Notes under the pieces: model-generated
What the model saw: the letters and a program-made list of their open reading frames with translations, nothing else
Databases searched by the model: none
What the model was told of the DNA's origin: nothing
From: Takakia lepidozioides
Lineage: Eukaryota > Streptophyta > Takakiopsida > Takakiales > Takakiaceae
Assembly: GCA_030704615.1 (NCBI GenBank)
Contig: CM060734.1
Span: 42,922,042-42,982,041, forward strand
Direction: 5' to 3'
Length of the DNA stretch: 60,000 nt
Translations under genes and position numbers: made by a program
Shown: in pieces, positions 1 to 11,545 of the stretch
Layout of the letters: the number at the start of each line of letters is the position of its first letter
Position numbering within the stretch: position 1 is the first letter of the stretch

Positions 1-179
1 CTTGATAAGCGTTGGCATGGAAAACACCAAAAGAAGGAACTCCAGTTTCTGACGCGGAAGGTTGATGAAGAAGGAGGGGAGGATGTGGCAGAGCCCCCCC
101 CCCCCCCACGGAGATCTCCAACACCATTTTGCAGTTGAGTTACATGAGTGAAGAAGAAACCCAAGGGCAGAACTTGGGG

Positions 180-1928
180 ATGAAAACAGAAGAAGAAATT
201 GGAAGAGGAAGAGTATGAAGAAGTAGTAGACCCAACAGCTGAGGTTGAGACTACAACCAGGACATCCCAACCCGTTGGACCTGGATCAAGTGGAGCACTT
301 GGATCACAGGCCAACGAAGGTGTCGGCTCAGGGGGATCAGGCGGGCTGCCGGATCTGGCTCTGGGGGGGACAGGGAGTGTGGGAAGTAGTGCAACTGAAG
401 CTGGGAATACTGTGAATATCGTGGGGCCAGTAGCAGGGAGTGCTCAAGGGCCACCACTTGGTGGAAGATCCACCAAAAAACAACAGGTCAAGAAGGACCA
501 GCACCAGCAAGGGTGCCAGCACCTGTCAGTGGGCAGAAGGTAGGGCCACAGATGGCGTTACAACCAAAACGGGCAAAACACCTTTTCCAATATATTCAGG
601 AAAGGGGATCCCGATGTACACATTAGCCAATTTGAGCACATGTGTATAGTGAACAATGAGAATGGCGATGATGCCAAGATGAGATTGTTTCCTTGTTCAC
701 TTATCAGAAAGCAAGTGAATGGTATGCAAGATTCCCTGATAATTCATTTCCTAACCTGGAATGGCTTGAATACAGCATTCGAAATAGGTTCAGGACAAGT
801 AAAACTGAGGATGAAGTGTATGGAAGTTTACAACAGTTAAAGCAAAAAGAGCATGAAACTGTTGAGGAGTATATGGAAAAGATGGAATTGATGATGAAAA
901 AGCTGGCTGCAGTACCAGCACCAGGTTTACAGAAGACTTGGTTTGTGAGTGGACTAAGACCAGAGTTGCAAAAGAAAGTGGATATGTTACCCCATAATAC
1001 AGTGGAGGAGGCATTTGAAACTGCAAACAGAATTGAGCAATTGGGAATGCTCAGGAGAGAGAAAAGGGATGATGAGGACTCTGAGGATGAGTCAGATGAA
1101 GAAGAAGAGCAAGAACTAAAAAGGAAGAGTAAGAGAAAGGAGAAGTTGAAGAGGGATAACTATGAGAAAAGATTGGAAGAAATCTTGAAGAAGTATGCCA
1201 CAGAGGCTGCAACACATTGGAGGAAGGGTGTATGGTGTGCAAAGTGCAGAATGAAGGCCATACCACCATGAATGCCACATGAAGGAGAAACACTGTACTA
1301 TCTGTAAAATGGATAACCATTCTACTGAGAATTGTTACTACAACAGAAGGACAGTTGCAAGAAACTAGGCAAGTAAGGGTGCATCAGGTGCAGCCCCAGC
1401 CAAGAAGAAACAGAAACAATGATCAGGACCACTATGGTAGGTCTGGTGGTTATAACAATGGCATGGAAGGGAGAGGTATTCAAGAGGGAATTACCAAGAA
1501 ATTCCAGAGGCAACTATCAGGGTAATCCAAGGGGGAATTACCAGCCCGGGAATCAGGATTACAGAAATAATCCAAGAGCAGACCAAGGGCGAGGACCAAT
1601 GGTGAAGAACTATGTTACTATTGTAATCAGCCAGGACATCGCAAGGCAGCCTGTTCATTCTGGATTAGACACCAGAATGAGAGAGAGAGCTCCTGTGAAT
1701 GAGGCCCAGTGGTGGCAGCTCACATGGTTAGGCCATGTGTTGTTACCAGAAGTAAGTACAATGATAGTAACAAGAAGCAAAGCCAAACTAATACCTCCAG
1801 TAGTTGAGGAAGATGATGATAATGAAGGTGGCAGTGATATGCCTGAAGATGATGAGGCTTGGAGAGATGAGAAGAACTGCACACAAGGAAGTGGCAGATA
1901 CCATAAGGGAAATGCAGAAGAGTACTGA
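180..1928 (+). pseudogene. Gag of G1, frameshifted
   Basis: Gag forms the particle and binds genomic RNA. I take the start as the ATG at 180, matching M-K-T-E at the start of the minus-strand copy (34972). An acidic, Gly/Ser/Thr-rich N-terminus (199-543) is followed by the capsid-like retrotransposon-gag region (640-1230; W-Y-A-R-F, then T-W-F-V-S-G-L). A highly acidic then lysine-rich stretch follows. Three CCHC zinc knuckles of form CX2CX4HX4C lie near 1238-1280, 1294-1335 and 1613-1654, though not all in one frame. Frame changes occur near 540-700, 1250 and 1600. Three knuckles is more than the one usual for plant Ty3 elements. Confidence 0.85.
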
Positions 1929-2012
1929 TATTCCTGTGGCAGATTCCTCTGATTCTGATGGGAAGAAGGAAGAAGAAGAAGTGATGGCTGAAAGGAAGAA
2001 AGAGATGCAGAC

Positions 2013-2941
2013 ATGCAAAGTAATGAAGAGACTTTGGCTGAAGTAATATGCCAGACCAAAGCAGAGATTACCATTGGACAGCTATTGGCTGTGGCACCTT
2101 ATTGTAGGCACAGGCTGTATCAAGCAATCAATCGAATTGCCCAGGAGACAGGAAACACACTGAACAGCAAGGTGACCAGTTATAATGTGAAGCCGGAAGG
2201 GCGAGAAACAGTCATGGACTTTGATGATTCTATGCCAGTAATCCAATTGAGAATTGGAAGCACAGAACTAACTGATGTACTGATAGATGGAGGTTCTGGA
2301 GTAAAATATCATGACAGACCAATTAAGAAGAAGCTTGGTCTAAGTAACATGAAACCAGCCCCATTTACAGTAACAATGGCAGATCAAAGAAGTGTACAGC
2401 CATTGGGATTAATAAGAGGAGTTAAGATACAGATACAAAAGATGATCTTTATGATCACAGTAACTGTGTTGAAGATGGATGAAGTCATGGAGGCTTACTC
2501 CTTATTATTGGGACGTCCGTGGCTGAAACAGGCCAGGGTATTCCATGACTGGAATTCTCAGTTACTAACCGTGCATAATGGGATACACGAGATACAAATT
2601 ACCACAAAGAAATCTAGTAGATTACCTGCTACGAGAAGACCTCGAGGGGTCAGAGAGTATGACTGGAGAGGAGGACTGGATGAGGAGCAGGAAGCTACCC
2701 TGTTTGCTGCACACCAGAGTGGGAGCAGGTTGCAGAGATGCGGCTGGAAAGCCTAAGTTGTTTAAGAGGTATCTGCTGTGGTGTAGTGTCAGCAACACCA
2801 ATTGAAGAGGAGAACCAGCAGTTACCATCAACATTCTATGAAGAAAGAGAAGGAGAAATGGAAATCCTAGAGGAACCAGCCACTGTGATTTTACAGGATG
2901 AAGTGGTGACTGGTTGGACAATCACAGCTGATGAGCAGTGA
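2013..2941 (+). pseudogene. Retropepsin-like protease region of G1
   Basis: This aspartic protease would process the polyprotein. The catalytic segment reads L-I-D-G-G-S-G near 2280-2300, with Gly in place of the usual Ser/Thr of D-S/T-G. The C-terminal half has L-L-L-G-R-P-W-L near 2500-2525. The D-G-G form is shared by every related copy here, so it is a family trait rather than a mutation. A compensated pair of indels garbles about ten residues after the active site relative to the copy at 38660. The tail is an acidic linker that leads into reverse transcriptase. Confidence 0.8.
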
Positions 2942-2974
2942 GGGAAGTGAATGTGAACTAAAGAGGAACCGAGG

Positions 2975-4419
2975 ATGGTGAAGGTAGGAGCTGATTTGGA
3001 GCCAGAATTCTTTGAAGAAGCTAAGAGTTTGTTCATCAAATACAGAGATGTATTTGCTTGGAGCTATGAGGATCTAAAAGGGATACCACCTGAAATCTGT
3101 CAGCATAAGATTGAACTGGAACCAGGGTCAGTACCAATCAAGCAGGCAAGGTACAGAATGAATCCCAACTACGCACAGAAGGTTGGAGAAGAGATCAAGA
3201 AGTTGGCTGAGGCTAAGTTTATATACCCAATAGAGTATACAACTTGGTTGTCACCCATTGTGATAGTTCCCAAGAAGAATGGTAAACTAAGAGTTTGTGT
3301 GAACTACAAGAAGCTGAATGCTTGTACGAAGAAAGATCCTTTCCCTTTGCCATTCACAGAAGCAGTATTGACACTGTGGCAGGCCATGAGATGTACTCAT
3401 TCATGGATGGCTTCAGTGGTTATAATCAAGTGCAAGTGGCAAAAGAAGACCAAGAAAAGACAGCTTTCATCACAGACTGGGGTGCTTATGCATACAAAGT
3501 CATGCCCTTTGGACTTTGTAATGCACCAGCAACCTTTCAGAGAGTGATAAGTGAATCTTTTCATGAGTATCTGGATGATTTCATGCAGGTGTTCTTGGAT
3601 GATTTCAGTGTGTACAGCTCTAAGAATGAGCACTTGCATAAATTGGAGTTATGTCTGGCCAGATGCAGGATGAGAGGTCTGGCCTGAATCCAGAGAAGTG
3701 TACTTTCTGTGTGAACTCAGGGGTGCTTCTGGGACACATTGTGTGTAAGAGGGGACTTCTTGTGGATCCCAGGAAGACAGAGGCCATTAAAGCCTCTCCA
3801 CCACCAGTGAATGTTAAGAGTCTAAGGAGATTCCTTGGGCAAACCAGTTATTACAGAAGATTTGTCAAAAGGTATGCACAAATAGCAGCACCATTGAGCA
3901 AACTTCTGAAGAAAGATGCAGTGTTTGCATGGACAGCTGAATGTCAACAGGCTTTTGAGGAACTTACATTGTCAGTAACAACTACACCTGTGCTGATTAA
4001 CCCTCACTGGCATGTAGTATTTCATGTTCACTGTGATGCTTCAGGAGAAGCGTTGGGAGCAGGTGTTAGCCCAGAATGTTACAGGAAATATAGATTCACC
4101 TGTGTACTATGCTAGCAGGTTGATGAACATGCTGAAAGGAACTATAGCACAACTGAAAAGAGAAGCACTGGCAATGATTTATGCAGTCAAGAAATTCAGG
4201 CATTACCTATTGGGAAGAAGTTTATGTTTATGTGGATCACCAGGCTCTGATACTGGTGAACAAACCTTGATAAGTGGAAGGATAGCAAGGTGGTTAATAA
4301 TCTTGCACGAGTTTGAGTTCGAAGTTGTTTACAAGCCTGGCGTTTGCATCTTGTGGCAGATCATTTTCACGACTAACAACAGGAGAGGCCGCCACAGGAG
4401 TAGACGATCAGTTACCTGA
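2975..4419 (+). pseudogene. Reverse transcriptase and RNase H of G1, frameshifted
   Basis: RT begins with F-A-W-S-Y-E-D-L-K-G-I-P near 3050. It continues with W-L-S-P-I-V-I-V-P-K-K-N-G, F-M-D-G-F-S-G-Y-N-Q, M-P-F-G-L-C-N-A-P-A-T-F-Q-R and the catalytic V-F-L-D-D-F-S near 3590-3610, where Phe replaces the Tyr of Y-x-D-D. The connection region (L-R-R-F-L-G-Q-T-S-Y-Y-R-R-F) lies near 3820-3870. RNase H shows H-C-D-A-S-G near 4030 and [17 protein letters not shown] near 4160-4210. At least three frame changes (about 3365, 3685 and 4060) break it. Intact motifs suggest recent activity. Confidence 0.9.
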
Positions 4420-5830
4420 TGCGAGTTTATTTGTAATGGAGGTGCAAGGAAGTGCAGATGAATGGTTAGATTGGCAGTGCCAATCAGATACTACCCTTGC
4501 TCATGGTCAGTGCCCACCTAGTTATGGTAAGGAGCAGAGGAAAGAGAATTGCTATCAAGGCTTACCTTATACTATGGTAGGAAGCAGAATGTATAAGCTA
4601 GGACCGATGGAGTACTGAACGATGCTTGTACCACCATGAAGTAAATAAAGTTTGAGGAATAAAGTTCATAAAGGAGGTCATTTGGAGAGGAGAGAGACTA
4701 CCAGTAGGAAGAATACTCGCAGGTTACTGGTGGCCTACTTTGTTCAAAGATGTACACAAGTATTGTCAGAGTTGTGATGAATGTCAGAGGCTAGGACCTT
4801 TGCAGAGATCTGGAAGGATGGCCTTTGCATCCTACAATGCCTACGGAACCCATTTCAGAAATGGGGACTAGACTTTGTTGGACCAATTAACCCACCAGCC
4901 AAGAATACACAGAACAGGTACATAATTACAGCCACTGATTATACTACGAGTGGGTGGGTGGAAGCTAAAGCTTTGAGGGACAACACAGCCAAGTCCACAG
5001 CAAGGTTCCTGTATGAGAACATACTTACACGATTTGGCTGTCCTTTGGAATTTATCAGTGATCAGGGGAAGTCACTTCATTAATGAGACCATTGAATTAT
5101 TGACAAAAAGAGTTCATGATTGTGCATAGGAGGAGTACAACATATTACCCACAGGGTAATGGGCAGGCAGAGGCTACCAACAAAATACTATGTACTATCT
5201 TGGCTAAGATAGTCAATGCAAACAAAAGAACGGATTGGGATACAAAGCTGCTGACAGCTTTGTGGTCATACAGGACTTCATATAAAGTCACCACTAAGTA
5301 TACACCATTCCAATTAGTTTATGGTATGGAAGCCTTACTTCCAGTGGAATTCCTGTTACCTACCATGAGAACGGAATGGGGAAAGAGAATGGAATTGCAA
5401 GATTCCATTAAGGTCAGGAAACATGAATTATACCATGTGGAAGAAGTACGTGCTGATGCAGCTGATAATATGACCAGAATTCAGATGAAGAGGAAGGACA
5501 GTTTGATGAAGGCAAGTTAAGACTTTTAAGACGGGAGATTTGGTTCTATGGTTGCAGAAGAAGGGAAAGATTAAAGCTTCTAAGCTTAAATCACCATGGA
5601 AAGGACCTTATGTCATACAAAAGATGTATGATAACAACACCGCCATGTTACAAACCATTAACAAAGAAATGCTGGGAAGAGTCAATGCCAATAAGTTGAA
5701 GGGGTACAGTGGTATCCATGACAAACCATTGCAGCATGATTTGCATGTTGAAACGCAAGAGCAGTCAGTCACGGCTGCGCTAGTGTTACCAACGGAGTAT
5801 GGAGCACTTGTCGCTAGGGAGCATATATGA
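4420..5830 (+). pseudogene. Integrase of G1 with GPY/F module, frameshifted
   Basis: Integrase inserts the cDNA. The H-H-C-C zinc domain lies near 4630-4800 and ends C-Q-S-C-D-E-C-Q-R. The catalytic core has G-L-D-F-V-G-P (first Asp, near 4866), F-I-S-D-Q-G (second Asp, near 5055) and Q-G-N-G-Q-A-E-A-T-N-K (Glu, near 5165). The C-terminal GPY/F module reads S-P-W-K-G-P-Y-V-I near 5590. No chromodomain follows, unlike the element at 16741-19711. Small indels split it into open segments at 4781-5083, 5116-5520 and 5540-5830. The stop at 5830 lies at the edge of a minisatellite. Confidence 0.88.
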
Positions 5831-5849
5831 CCAGGGCGGGCAGAGGGGA

Positions 5850-6125
5850 GAACAGCGTGACACAGCCCCATCACAGCCCAGGCGAACAAGCCTATCACAG
5901 CCCCATCACGGCGCGACACAGCCTATCACAGCCCATCACGCGTGACACAGCCTATCACAGCCCATCACGCGAGACACGACATATCACAGCCAAGCACGGA
6001 CGCACACAGCTATCACAACCTACCACAGCGTGTCACAGCCTATCACAGCTTACCACAGTGCATCACAGCCTATCACAGCGTACCACAGTATGACACAGCC
6101 TGTCACAGCTCAACACAGCCTACTA
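5850..6125 (+). repeat. CACAGCC minisatellite after integrase
   Basis: Imperfect tandem copies of a roughly 17-bp unit (TATCACAGCCCATCACG and variants) fill the stretch between integrase and ORF2. The same CACAGCC core recurs at this place in G2 (42665-42975) and inside the LTRs. Segments 6126-6612 hold no recognised gene. Confidence 0.85.
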
Positions 6126-6612
6126 GGGTTACACAATCCATAGAATCAGTGACAGGTGGACGCAGGATAACTTCAGGGAAATGGCCGGCGGAAGAAAGAC
6201 GGAAAGCCAGTTTAGAAAATGACACGTGGAAGTCAGGGCGCGACACACAGCTGAGAAGAAGTGCAAGAACAGGTGTCATCAAGAAAGAGGACAAGAATGG
6301 CCGTCAAAAGTACCTAATTAGCGCGTCAATTCGGATGAATGGCGGGCCCATTAATGAATACGGAAAAAGGGCAACGGAACAAACAGCAAGTACAGAAAAC
6401 GAAATTCTTGTCACATGTGTATCCTAGTGGACAGTCCAGCAGGAAAGTCCACTAAAGAAAATTAAATCTAAAATCCAGTCACAGCGGTTACAGCCAATCG
6501 AAAGCCAGAAAAGGATCAAGAAATTGGAGGGAATTTAAGCGCAAGAGTCGGCGTCGTTCTAAGTAACGGGCGTCTCGACGGAACAAACCATCAATGCTAT
6601 AGCTTTGAAGCT

Positions 6613-8600
6613 ATGGAGGAACTAACAGACTATACGCTCGCAATATTACTTACGCAGTGGCATAGAGACGAAAGAACAGAGCGGATCTTTTCTCTTGATC
6701 GATGCTTGCAAGCCCCGCAGGCTTACAAAGAATTACCCATAGCTTTTGTGGCAACCATACGTTTATGCTTTGTGCCCTGCAGGCATTTCTTCAATTGTTA
6801 CAGCCAAAACATTTTTTGTGGGTCTAGAATGAAGAGAGTGAGAGGAATGGAGGAAATCAGGGTAGAAGAGCACCACAATCCTGCAGAAACAAACGATTGC
6901 TACTCCACAGGCGGTACAGTTACTGAAGGAGCTACGATTGCAAGGATTGCAAAACAAAGATTGGACATTGCACCATAGACAGTACATGTTACAATTCTTG
7001 CAGAACTTTGAGCCTAAGACAGGAGCAACAACGGTGAAGGGAGTTGAATTAGAAATTACTCCCCTATACCTACAGCAATTGTTTCAATTGCCAGCAGGTC
7101 AGGTGCATGTGGAGGAGCACAGGGCAAGACTGCAAATAGGGAACTTATTCCAAGAAGGGAGTTTCTTTAAAACTCAGGGTTATGCTTGTACCAAGGCCGT
7201 GTACCCAGGGCTAAAGGAGGTAGGCCAGGTATTGAACGTTCTGTTTGCCATGAAACAGAACCAACAGTATTTGAGCAGATCCTTCACAGAGGAAATACTC
7301 AAAGCCCTGAGAGGAGAAGAGGTAGAATGGGCGGACATAATAAACAACGCACTGGTAGAGGAGATGAAAAGATTACAGGGTACTGCCGCAAAGTCTCCTA
7401 TCATAGTGTCTGGCCCAATCATTGCTCAAATAATTCTTGATTCTGGCATACTTGATGCTCGAGAAAGAAAGGAGATGGGAGTGTTTGAGCCAGAAACCAC
7501 TGCAATGGAAGAGCAAGGCTCTTCACACAGTGAGGGTGGACTGGCAGGGCAACCCGAGAATAAGAGACAGAGGCGGGGAAAGACTGTAGTGGCGGATCCA
7601 CTGGCTTCACGGAATCCGAATGATAATGTTTCCCAAGTTTTTGTGCAGGAAGGGGCACAGTAGCACAGAGAACTGCTATTATTGGAAGCAGGACCTTCAG
7701 AGAGGGAAGAGGAAGTTACTTCAGTATCACAGCCATCACAGCCAGATGATCGGCTTGTCACAAGGTCCCACAAGTTGTCCATGCAGTTCAACCAGAAATA
7801 ATTGATTTAGAAAAAGAAGGGTTAGATATTCCCACTACAGAACAGGTGGTGGCAGAAATTGAGAAGGGGGACCTTCTCTATGAATATTCTGATATGGTCA
7901 AGGACACAGTGATTCTGGAGTTGCAACGGTTGTCCAGGGGAAACCCTGCGGTGCATATAATAAACACACCTGTAACAAAGGTACCACAGGTAGAATGTCA
8001 AGACACTGCAGCACCGGTGACGGATGAAGTGGTTCAGGAAGAAAATCTGGTGGGGCAATGGCCTGAGTGGTTCGTAAGGCATCACACTATTGAGGATCAG
8101 GGAGAAAAACAACAAGCTCACAAAGATGACCCTCAACAGGCTATGCTTATGAGTTCCATAAGCAGGACACTTAATTTGTTGGGTACTTATGTCAAATCCC
8201 ATGTTCCCACTACTCAATTGGCAGCTTTGAGGGAGGAACTCAGGAAAGAGTTTGACGCTCGACTTGCCACAGAGTGTGCAAACAAGGTCGATGAAGAGGT
8301 CACTCTCAAGATGCAGCAAGACTTGGAGAGTACAGAAGCGGCTTTGCAATTGGCCAAGGAACAATTGATTGAGGCAGGCCTCGCGCAAGACCACTTGCAC
8401 GAAGCACATAAGCAACAGCTATACCAAATGCAGGTGAAGCATGAAATCAAGTTGCAAGAAGTGAATGCACTACATATGGAGTTGCAGACAGTGCATGACA
8501 GGATGGCCATACAATGTGCTACACTCACAACTATGCTTGACCAATCTACAAAAGAAATAAACAGTCAAGCGGAAAACCACCAGTATATCAACAAGATGAA
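6613..8600 (+). pseudogene. ORF2 of G1: extra ORF downstream of integrase, coiled coil
   Basis: This ORF sits where retroviruses carry env, but it shows no signal peptide or membrane anchor. The first segment opens M-E-E-L-T-D-Y-T-L. A middle globular part (6938-7663) contains V-K-G-V-E-L-E-I-T-P-L-Y-L-Q-Q-L-F-Q-L-P, which faintly recalls the plant-transposon protein domain found in some plant Ty3 elements; I hold that comparison at low confidence. The C-terminal part (7846-8585) is Glu/Gln/Leu-rich and likely coiled coil. A frame change near 6940, a TAG at 7661-7663 (CAG in G2) and another frame change near 7760 break it. The function is unknown. Confidence 0.7.
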
Positions 8601-9064
8601 CAGCCACCAGTATCCTGCGAGTAGTATCTTCCTACTGGTAGTCTCTTCTCCAAAATGACCTCCAGCCACTCCTTTATGAACTTCCGCCAAAACTTTATTT
8701 ACTTCATGGTGGTACAAGCATCGTTTTAGTACTCCATCAGGTCCTAGCTTATACATTCTGCTTCCTACCATAGTATAAGGTAAAGCTTTGATAGCGATTC
8801 TCTTCCTCTGCTCCTTACCATAACTAGGTGGGCACTGACAGGAGCAAGGTAGTATCTGATTGGCCACTGCCAATCTAACCAGTCATCTGCACTTCCCTGC
8901 ACCTCCACTGCAAAGAGACTCGCATCTGGTAATTGATCATCTATTCCTGTGGCTGGTTCTCCTGTTGACAATCGTGACAAATGATCCGCCACAAGATGCA
9001 GTCTCCCAGGCTTGTAAACAACCTCGAACTCAAACTCAACAACTTGGTGGATAACCACCTTATG
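8600..9064 (-). repeat. Inverted pol fragment inside ORF2/ORF3
   Basis: Read on the minus strand, this stretch encodes the RNase H to integrase junction: F-E-F-E-V-V-Y-K-P-G-R-L-H-L-V-A-D-H-L-S-R, then M-V-G-S-R-M-Y-K-L-G-P-D-G-V-L, then the start of the integrase zinc domain. It corresponds to the reverse complement of about 4290-4735 but is less mutated than that copy. It interrupts the coiled-coil region between ORF2 and ORF3. Confidence 0.85.
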
Positions 9065-9105
9065 CAGGTCTGGTTAACACAAGGGCCAGTGGAGGGCAAA
9101 GCGAG

Positions 9106-10500
9106 ATGAATGAGCTCAGGCTGCAAGTGCAAAACATTGCCACAACTACTATAGACAATGTCTATAGTAGGATAGCGGAGCTACAGGAGGATGTAGACGG
9201 CCTGCAGACTCAAGTGGAGGACCTCACTTCAAATATCGACAAGAGAGTCTGTATACCTGAGAAACAGCTAATGGCTTCTTATTTACAAGCCAGAACTTTG
9301 GCATTTCAGTCTTCTTCACAGGAGGTGCAGGAGATGCCAATGGTACAAGAGCCAGTGCCACCAACACCACAACAAGTCACTGTGCCAGTAGCTGACCCAG
9401 TTGTTACTACAGCCACACCACAACCACCACAGCCTGAGGTATGGGGGAATGCTGCTTTTAACCCACCTAAAACTCCAGCTGCACGGGAGTACAGTAGGGC
9501 TATGATTATGCCCTTCAATCAAATTCCCATTGTGTTGGATTTGGCTTGGAAAGAATTTAGTCCTCCGCAGTCATTGGCACATTACTATCAAATCATGCGC
9601 ATTTGGCTGCCAGTGGCAACTAGAACTAAGGTTCTTCCAAACAATCGACCCATTGAGGATCATCACTTTGCGCAGTACTGGCATGAGGCAAGTACCATGT
9701 TGAAGGAATTAATTGCCTTCCAAGTTGTACATGGATTCATTTATACCAAGACAAAGGAGGTAGCAAGTATTGTCATGGGCTGCGCGTTATACTACGCTGC
9801 TTGTTTTCTGGTACGTTATCACATTGAGCAGCAAAAGATGCAATCGCGCTTTCTGAGTTATTCCAGTGGGGATCATTGGGTCTTACCTTCAGTACCACCT
9901 CATATGTACCTATATGAGGCAAAAGTTATGATGCAAAAGGATTCTCAAATTCGTTCATGGTTTCATGCGGCCTGGAACAATTTGTCAACACAAAAATTCG
10001 GCCCTGACGATATTTTCTTTAAGGGACATCAGGCATGGAAATACTTGCACAATTCACAAGTCATTGGTACCCCACTCACCTGGACAGACAAGGAGCTCAG
10101 GGTCTTCACCAATTTTGCCATTCAGCGTTTACAGCAAGTTTTAAAGTTTAAACTTCCAGACATGGTAGGACAACATTGTATGCCTCAGAGGATTCCACAA
10201 AAAGTTCGGCAGTTAAAACACCTGAGAGGCGATGAGGATTCTGATACAACTTGTTCTTCAGCGGACTCTTTTGACATGGGAGAAGACTATGCAATACAGA
10301 TGGCAGAAAAGAAGCGACGGGGGTCTCCTATGCCTGAAAGATTACCTCAATATCAGCCTCCAGAGGGCCTCACATATCCAGGTAGTGTTCAATCATCTCC
10401 GTCAACCAGTGACAGACCTCGGGCTCGCACACAGAGTCCTTCACAAGACTCTCAACGTCAGAAAGGTGCTCACTCACAAAGGTTTACTAATCCCAAATAG
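9106..10500 (+). CDS. ORF3 of G1: intact 464-aa protein of unknown function
   Basis: This is the longest undamaged retrotransposon ORF in the window. Residues 1-55 are heptad-like and probably coiled coil. Residues 75-125 are Pro/Gln/Val-rich. Residues 125-380 form a globular region rich in Trp, Tyr and His (S-R-A-M-I-M-P-F-N-Q, then F-L-S-Y-S-S-G-D-H-W-V-L-P). The tail is Ser/Pro/Arg-rich and basic. I recognise no family, signal peptide or clear membrane helix. A minus-strand copy lies at 54484-55505, so the ORF is a standard part of this retrotransposon. It is in the same frame as the last segment of ORF2, so both may once have been one protein. Confidence 0.75.
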   Translation: MNELRLQVQNIATTTIDNVYSRIAELQEDVDGLQTQVEDLTSNIDKRVCIPEKQLMASYLQARTLAFQSSSQEVQEMPMVQEPVPPTPQQVTVPVADPVVTTATPQPPQPEVWGNAAFNPPKTPAAREYSRAMIMPFNQIPIVLDLAWKEFSPPQSLAHYYQIMRIWLPVATRTKVLPNNRPIEDHHFAQYWHEASTMLKELIAFQVVHGFIYTKTKEVASIVMGCALYYAACFLVRYHIEQQKMQSRFLSYSSGDHWVLPSVPPHMYLYEAKVMMQKDSQIRSWFHAAWNNLSTQKFGPDDIFFKGHQAWKYLHNSQVIGTPLTWTDKELRVFTNFAIQRLQQVLKFKLPDMVGQHCMPQRIPQKVRQLKHLRGDEDSDTTCSSADSFDMGEDYAIQMAEKKRRGSPMPERLPQYQPPEGLTYPGSVQSSPSTSDRPRARTQSPSQDSQRQKGAHSQRFTNPK

Positions 10501-10525
10501 TAAACCGTGAGGACACGGCTTTTTT

Positions 10526-10542
10526 GAGAGGGGAAGGGGTAA
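10526..10542 (+). other. Polypurine tract of G1
   Basis: A purine run (GAGAGGGGAAGGGGTAA) directly precedes the TG of the 3' LTR, the expected site for plus-strand DNA priming. The reverse complement of a similar run borders the LTR at 54441. Confidence 0.75.
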
Positions 10543-11545
10543 TGTTAGAGGACTGCCAGGGACTTAGACACTTTTACGGGATCTGAGGGGTACCCTTAAT
10601 TTTGCACAGACTGAGACCAACAGGAGCCTTAGGGGTGACAGCAGCGCACTTTAGGCGGGGGTTACACAGCTCGTCACAGTCCGACACAGCCTGTCACAGC
10701 CAACACAGTCCGACACAGCCGACACAGCCGACACAGCCAGTCACAGTCCGTCAGAGCCCGACACAGCCCAACACAGTCGCACAGCCAGTCACAGCTCATC
10801 ACAGCCACATAGCCAATCACAGCTTGACACAGTTGTCACGACCATAGGGAACGGATAGCAAGACAGGGAATGACTGTGGGGAACAACATCTGCGAATGGA
10901 ACATGATTAGTTCACGGATGACGGTTAGTGAGGACAACGGTTAGAACAACGGGTAGGAAGATAAAGCCAGGAGCAAGGACTGGAAGAAGAGGAGATTCTT
11001 GGATCACTTCTTGGGGAAACACGGCGGAAAGGAGTGGAGAGATTCTTGGATCACTTCTTGGGGGAAACTTTGGACATCACTGGGGAAAATGAGGCAGAGA
11101 GCGTATCTCTGAGCAGAAAGAGGGAGAGCACGGAGTAGAAGGAGGATGATCTGTGATGCTTAATGAATGCAAGCAGCAGAATTGTAGTGTAGAGCAGATT
11201 AGAAACTCTTTGGCTTCAGCCTGATACTTGATAGATATTAATCTGATACACATTTCATACTCACACTATGTAGAGAGATCTGAGTGAAGCTGTGGAATGA
11301 ATGGATGAGTTGATGGAAATATGATAGATTGCTGAAGCAAACTGATACTTAATTACCAACAGTAAGGTAACTAGCTAACATGAATGCGGGAAGGAAAACA
11401 AATAGGAAACACCCCCATGATACACTAGCTGTAGGTCATGACTGATTGTTCTGGGCGGGCTGAGTGCTTAGAGATTTCCAACTCTTCTATCTTGGAGTTT
11501 CCGCCTCGGATAGCGAAGGGATGGGTGAGTAAAAGCCGCGCGACA
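10543..11545 (+). repeat. 3' LTR of G1 (about 1003 bp)
   Basis: It begins TGTTAGAGGACTG and ends GCCGCGCGACA, giving TG...CA ends. Both ends are defined by minus-strand LTRs at 53434-54441 and, more divergent, 36042-36890. A CACAGCC/GACACAGCC minisatellite occupies about 10664-10840 in the U3-like part. The flank TGCCT at 11546 is a candidate target duplication, but the other side is outside the window. Confidence 0.88.

Larger units (their letters stand above)
1..11545 (+). mobile_element. Ty3/gypsy LTR retrotransposon G1 (5' end outside window)
   Basis: The element reads gag, protease, reverse transcriptase, RNase H, integrase, a CACAGCC-type minisatellite, ORF2, ORF3, a polypurine tract and a 3' LTR ending in CA at 11545. 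The order RT-RNase H-integrase places it in Ty3/gypsy. Bases 1-179 match the leader upstream of gag in the minus-strand copy near 35050-35140, so the 5' LTR lies left of the window. Frameshifts and stops interrupt gag, pol and ORF2, so it is not autonomous as it stands, but ORF3 is intact. The 3' LTR lies directly against the broken second gene of MULE-A, so G1 most likely inserted into that transposon. Confidence 0.9.

Noticed and set aside
6613-10500. ORF2/ORF3 as a retroviral env
   Set aside because: The position fits, but I see no signal peptide, fusion peptide or membrane anchor; coiled coil alone is not enough.
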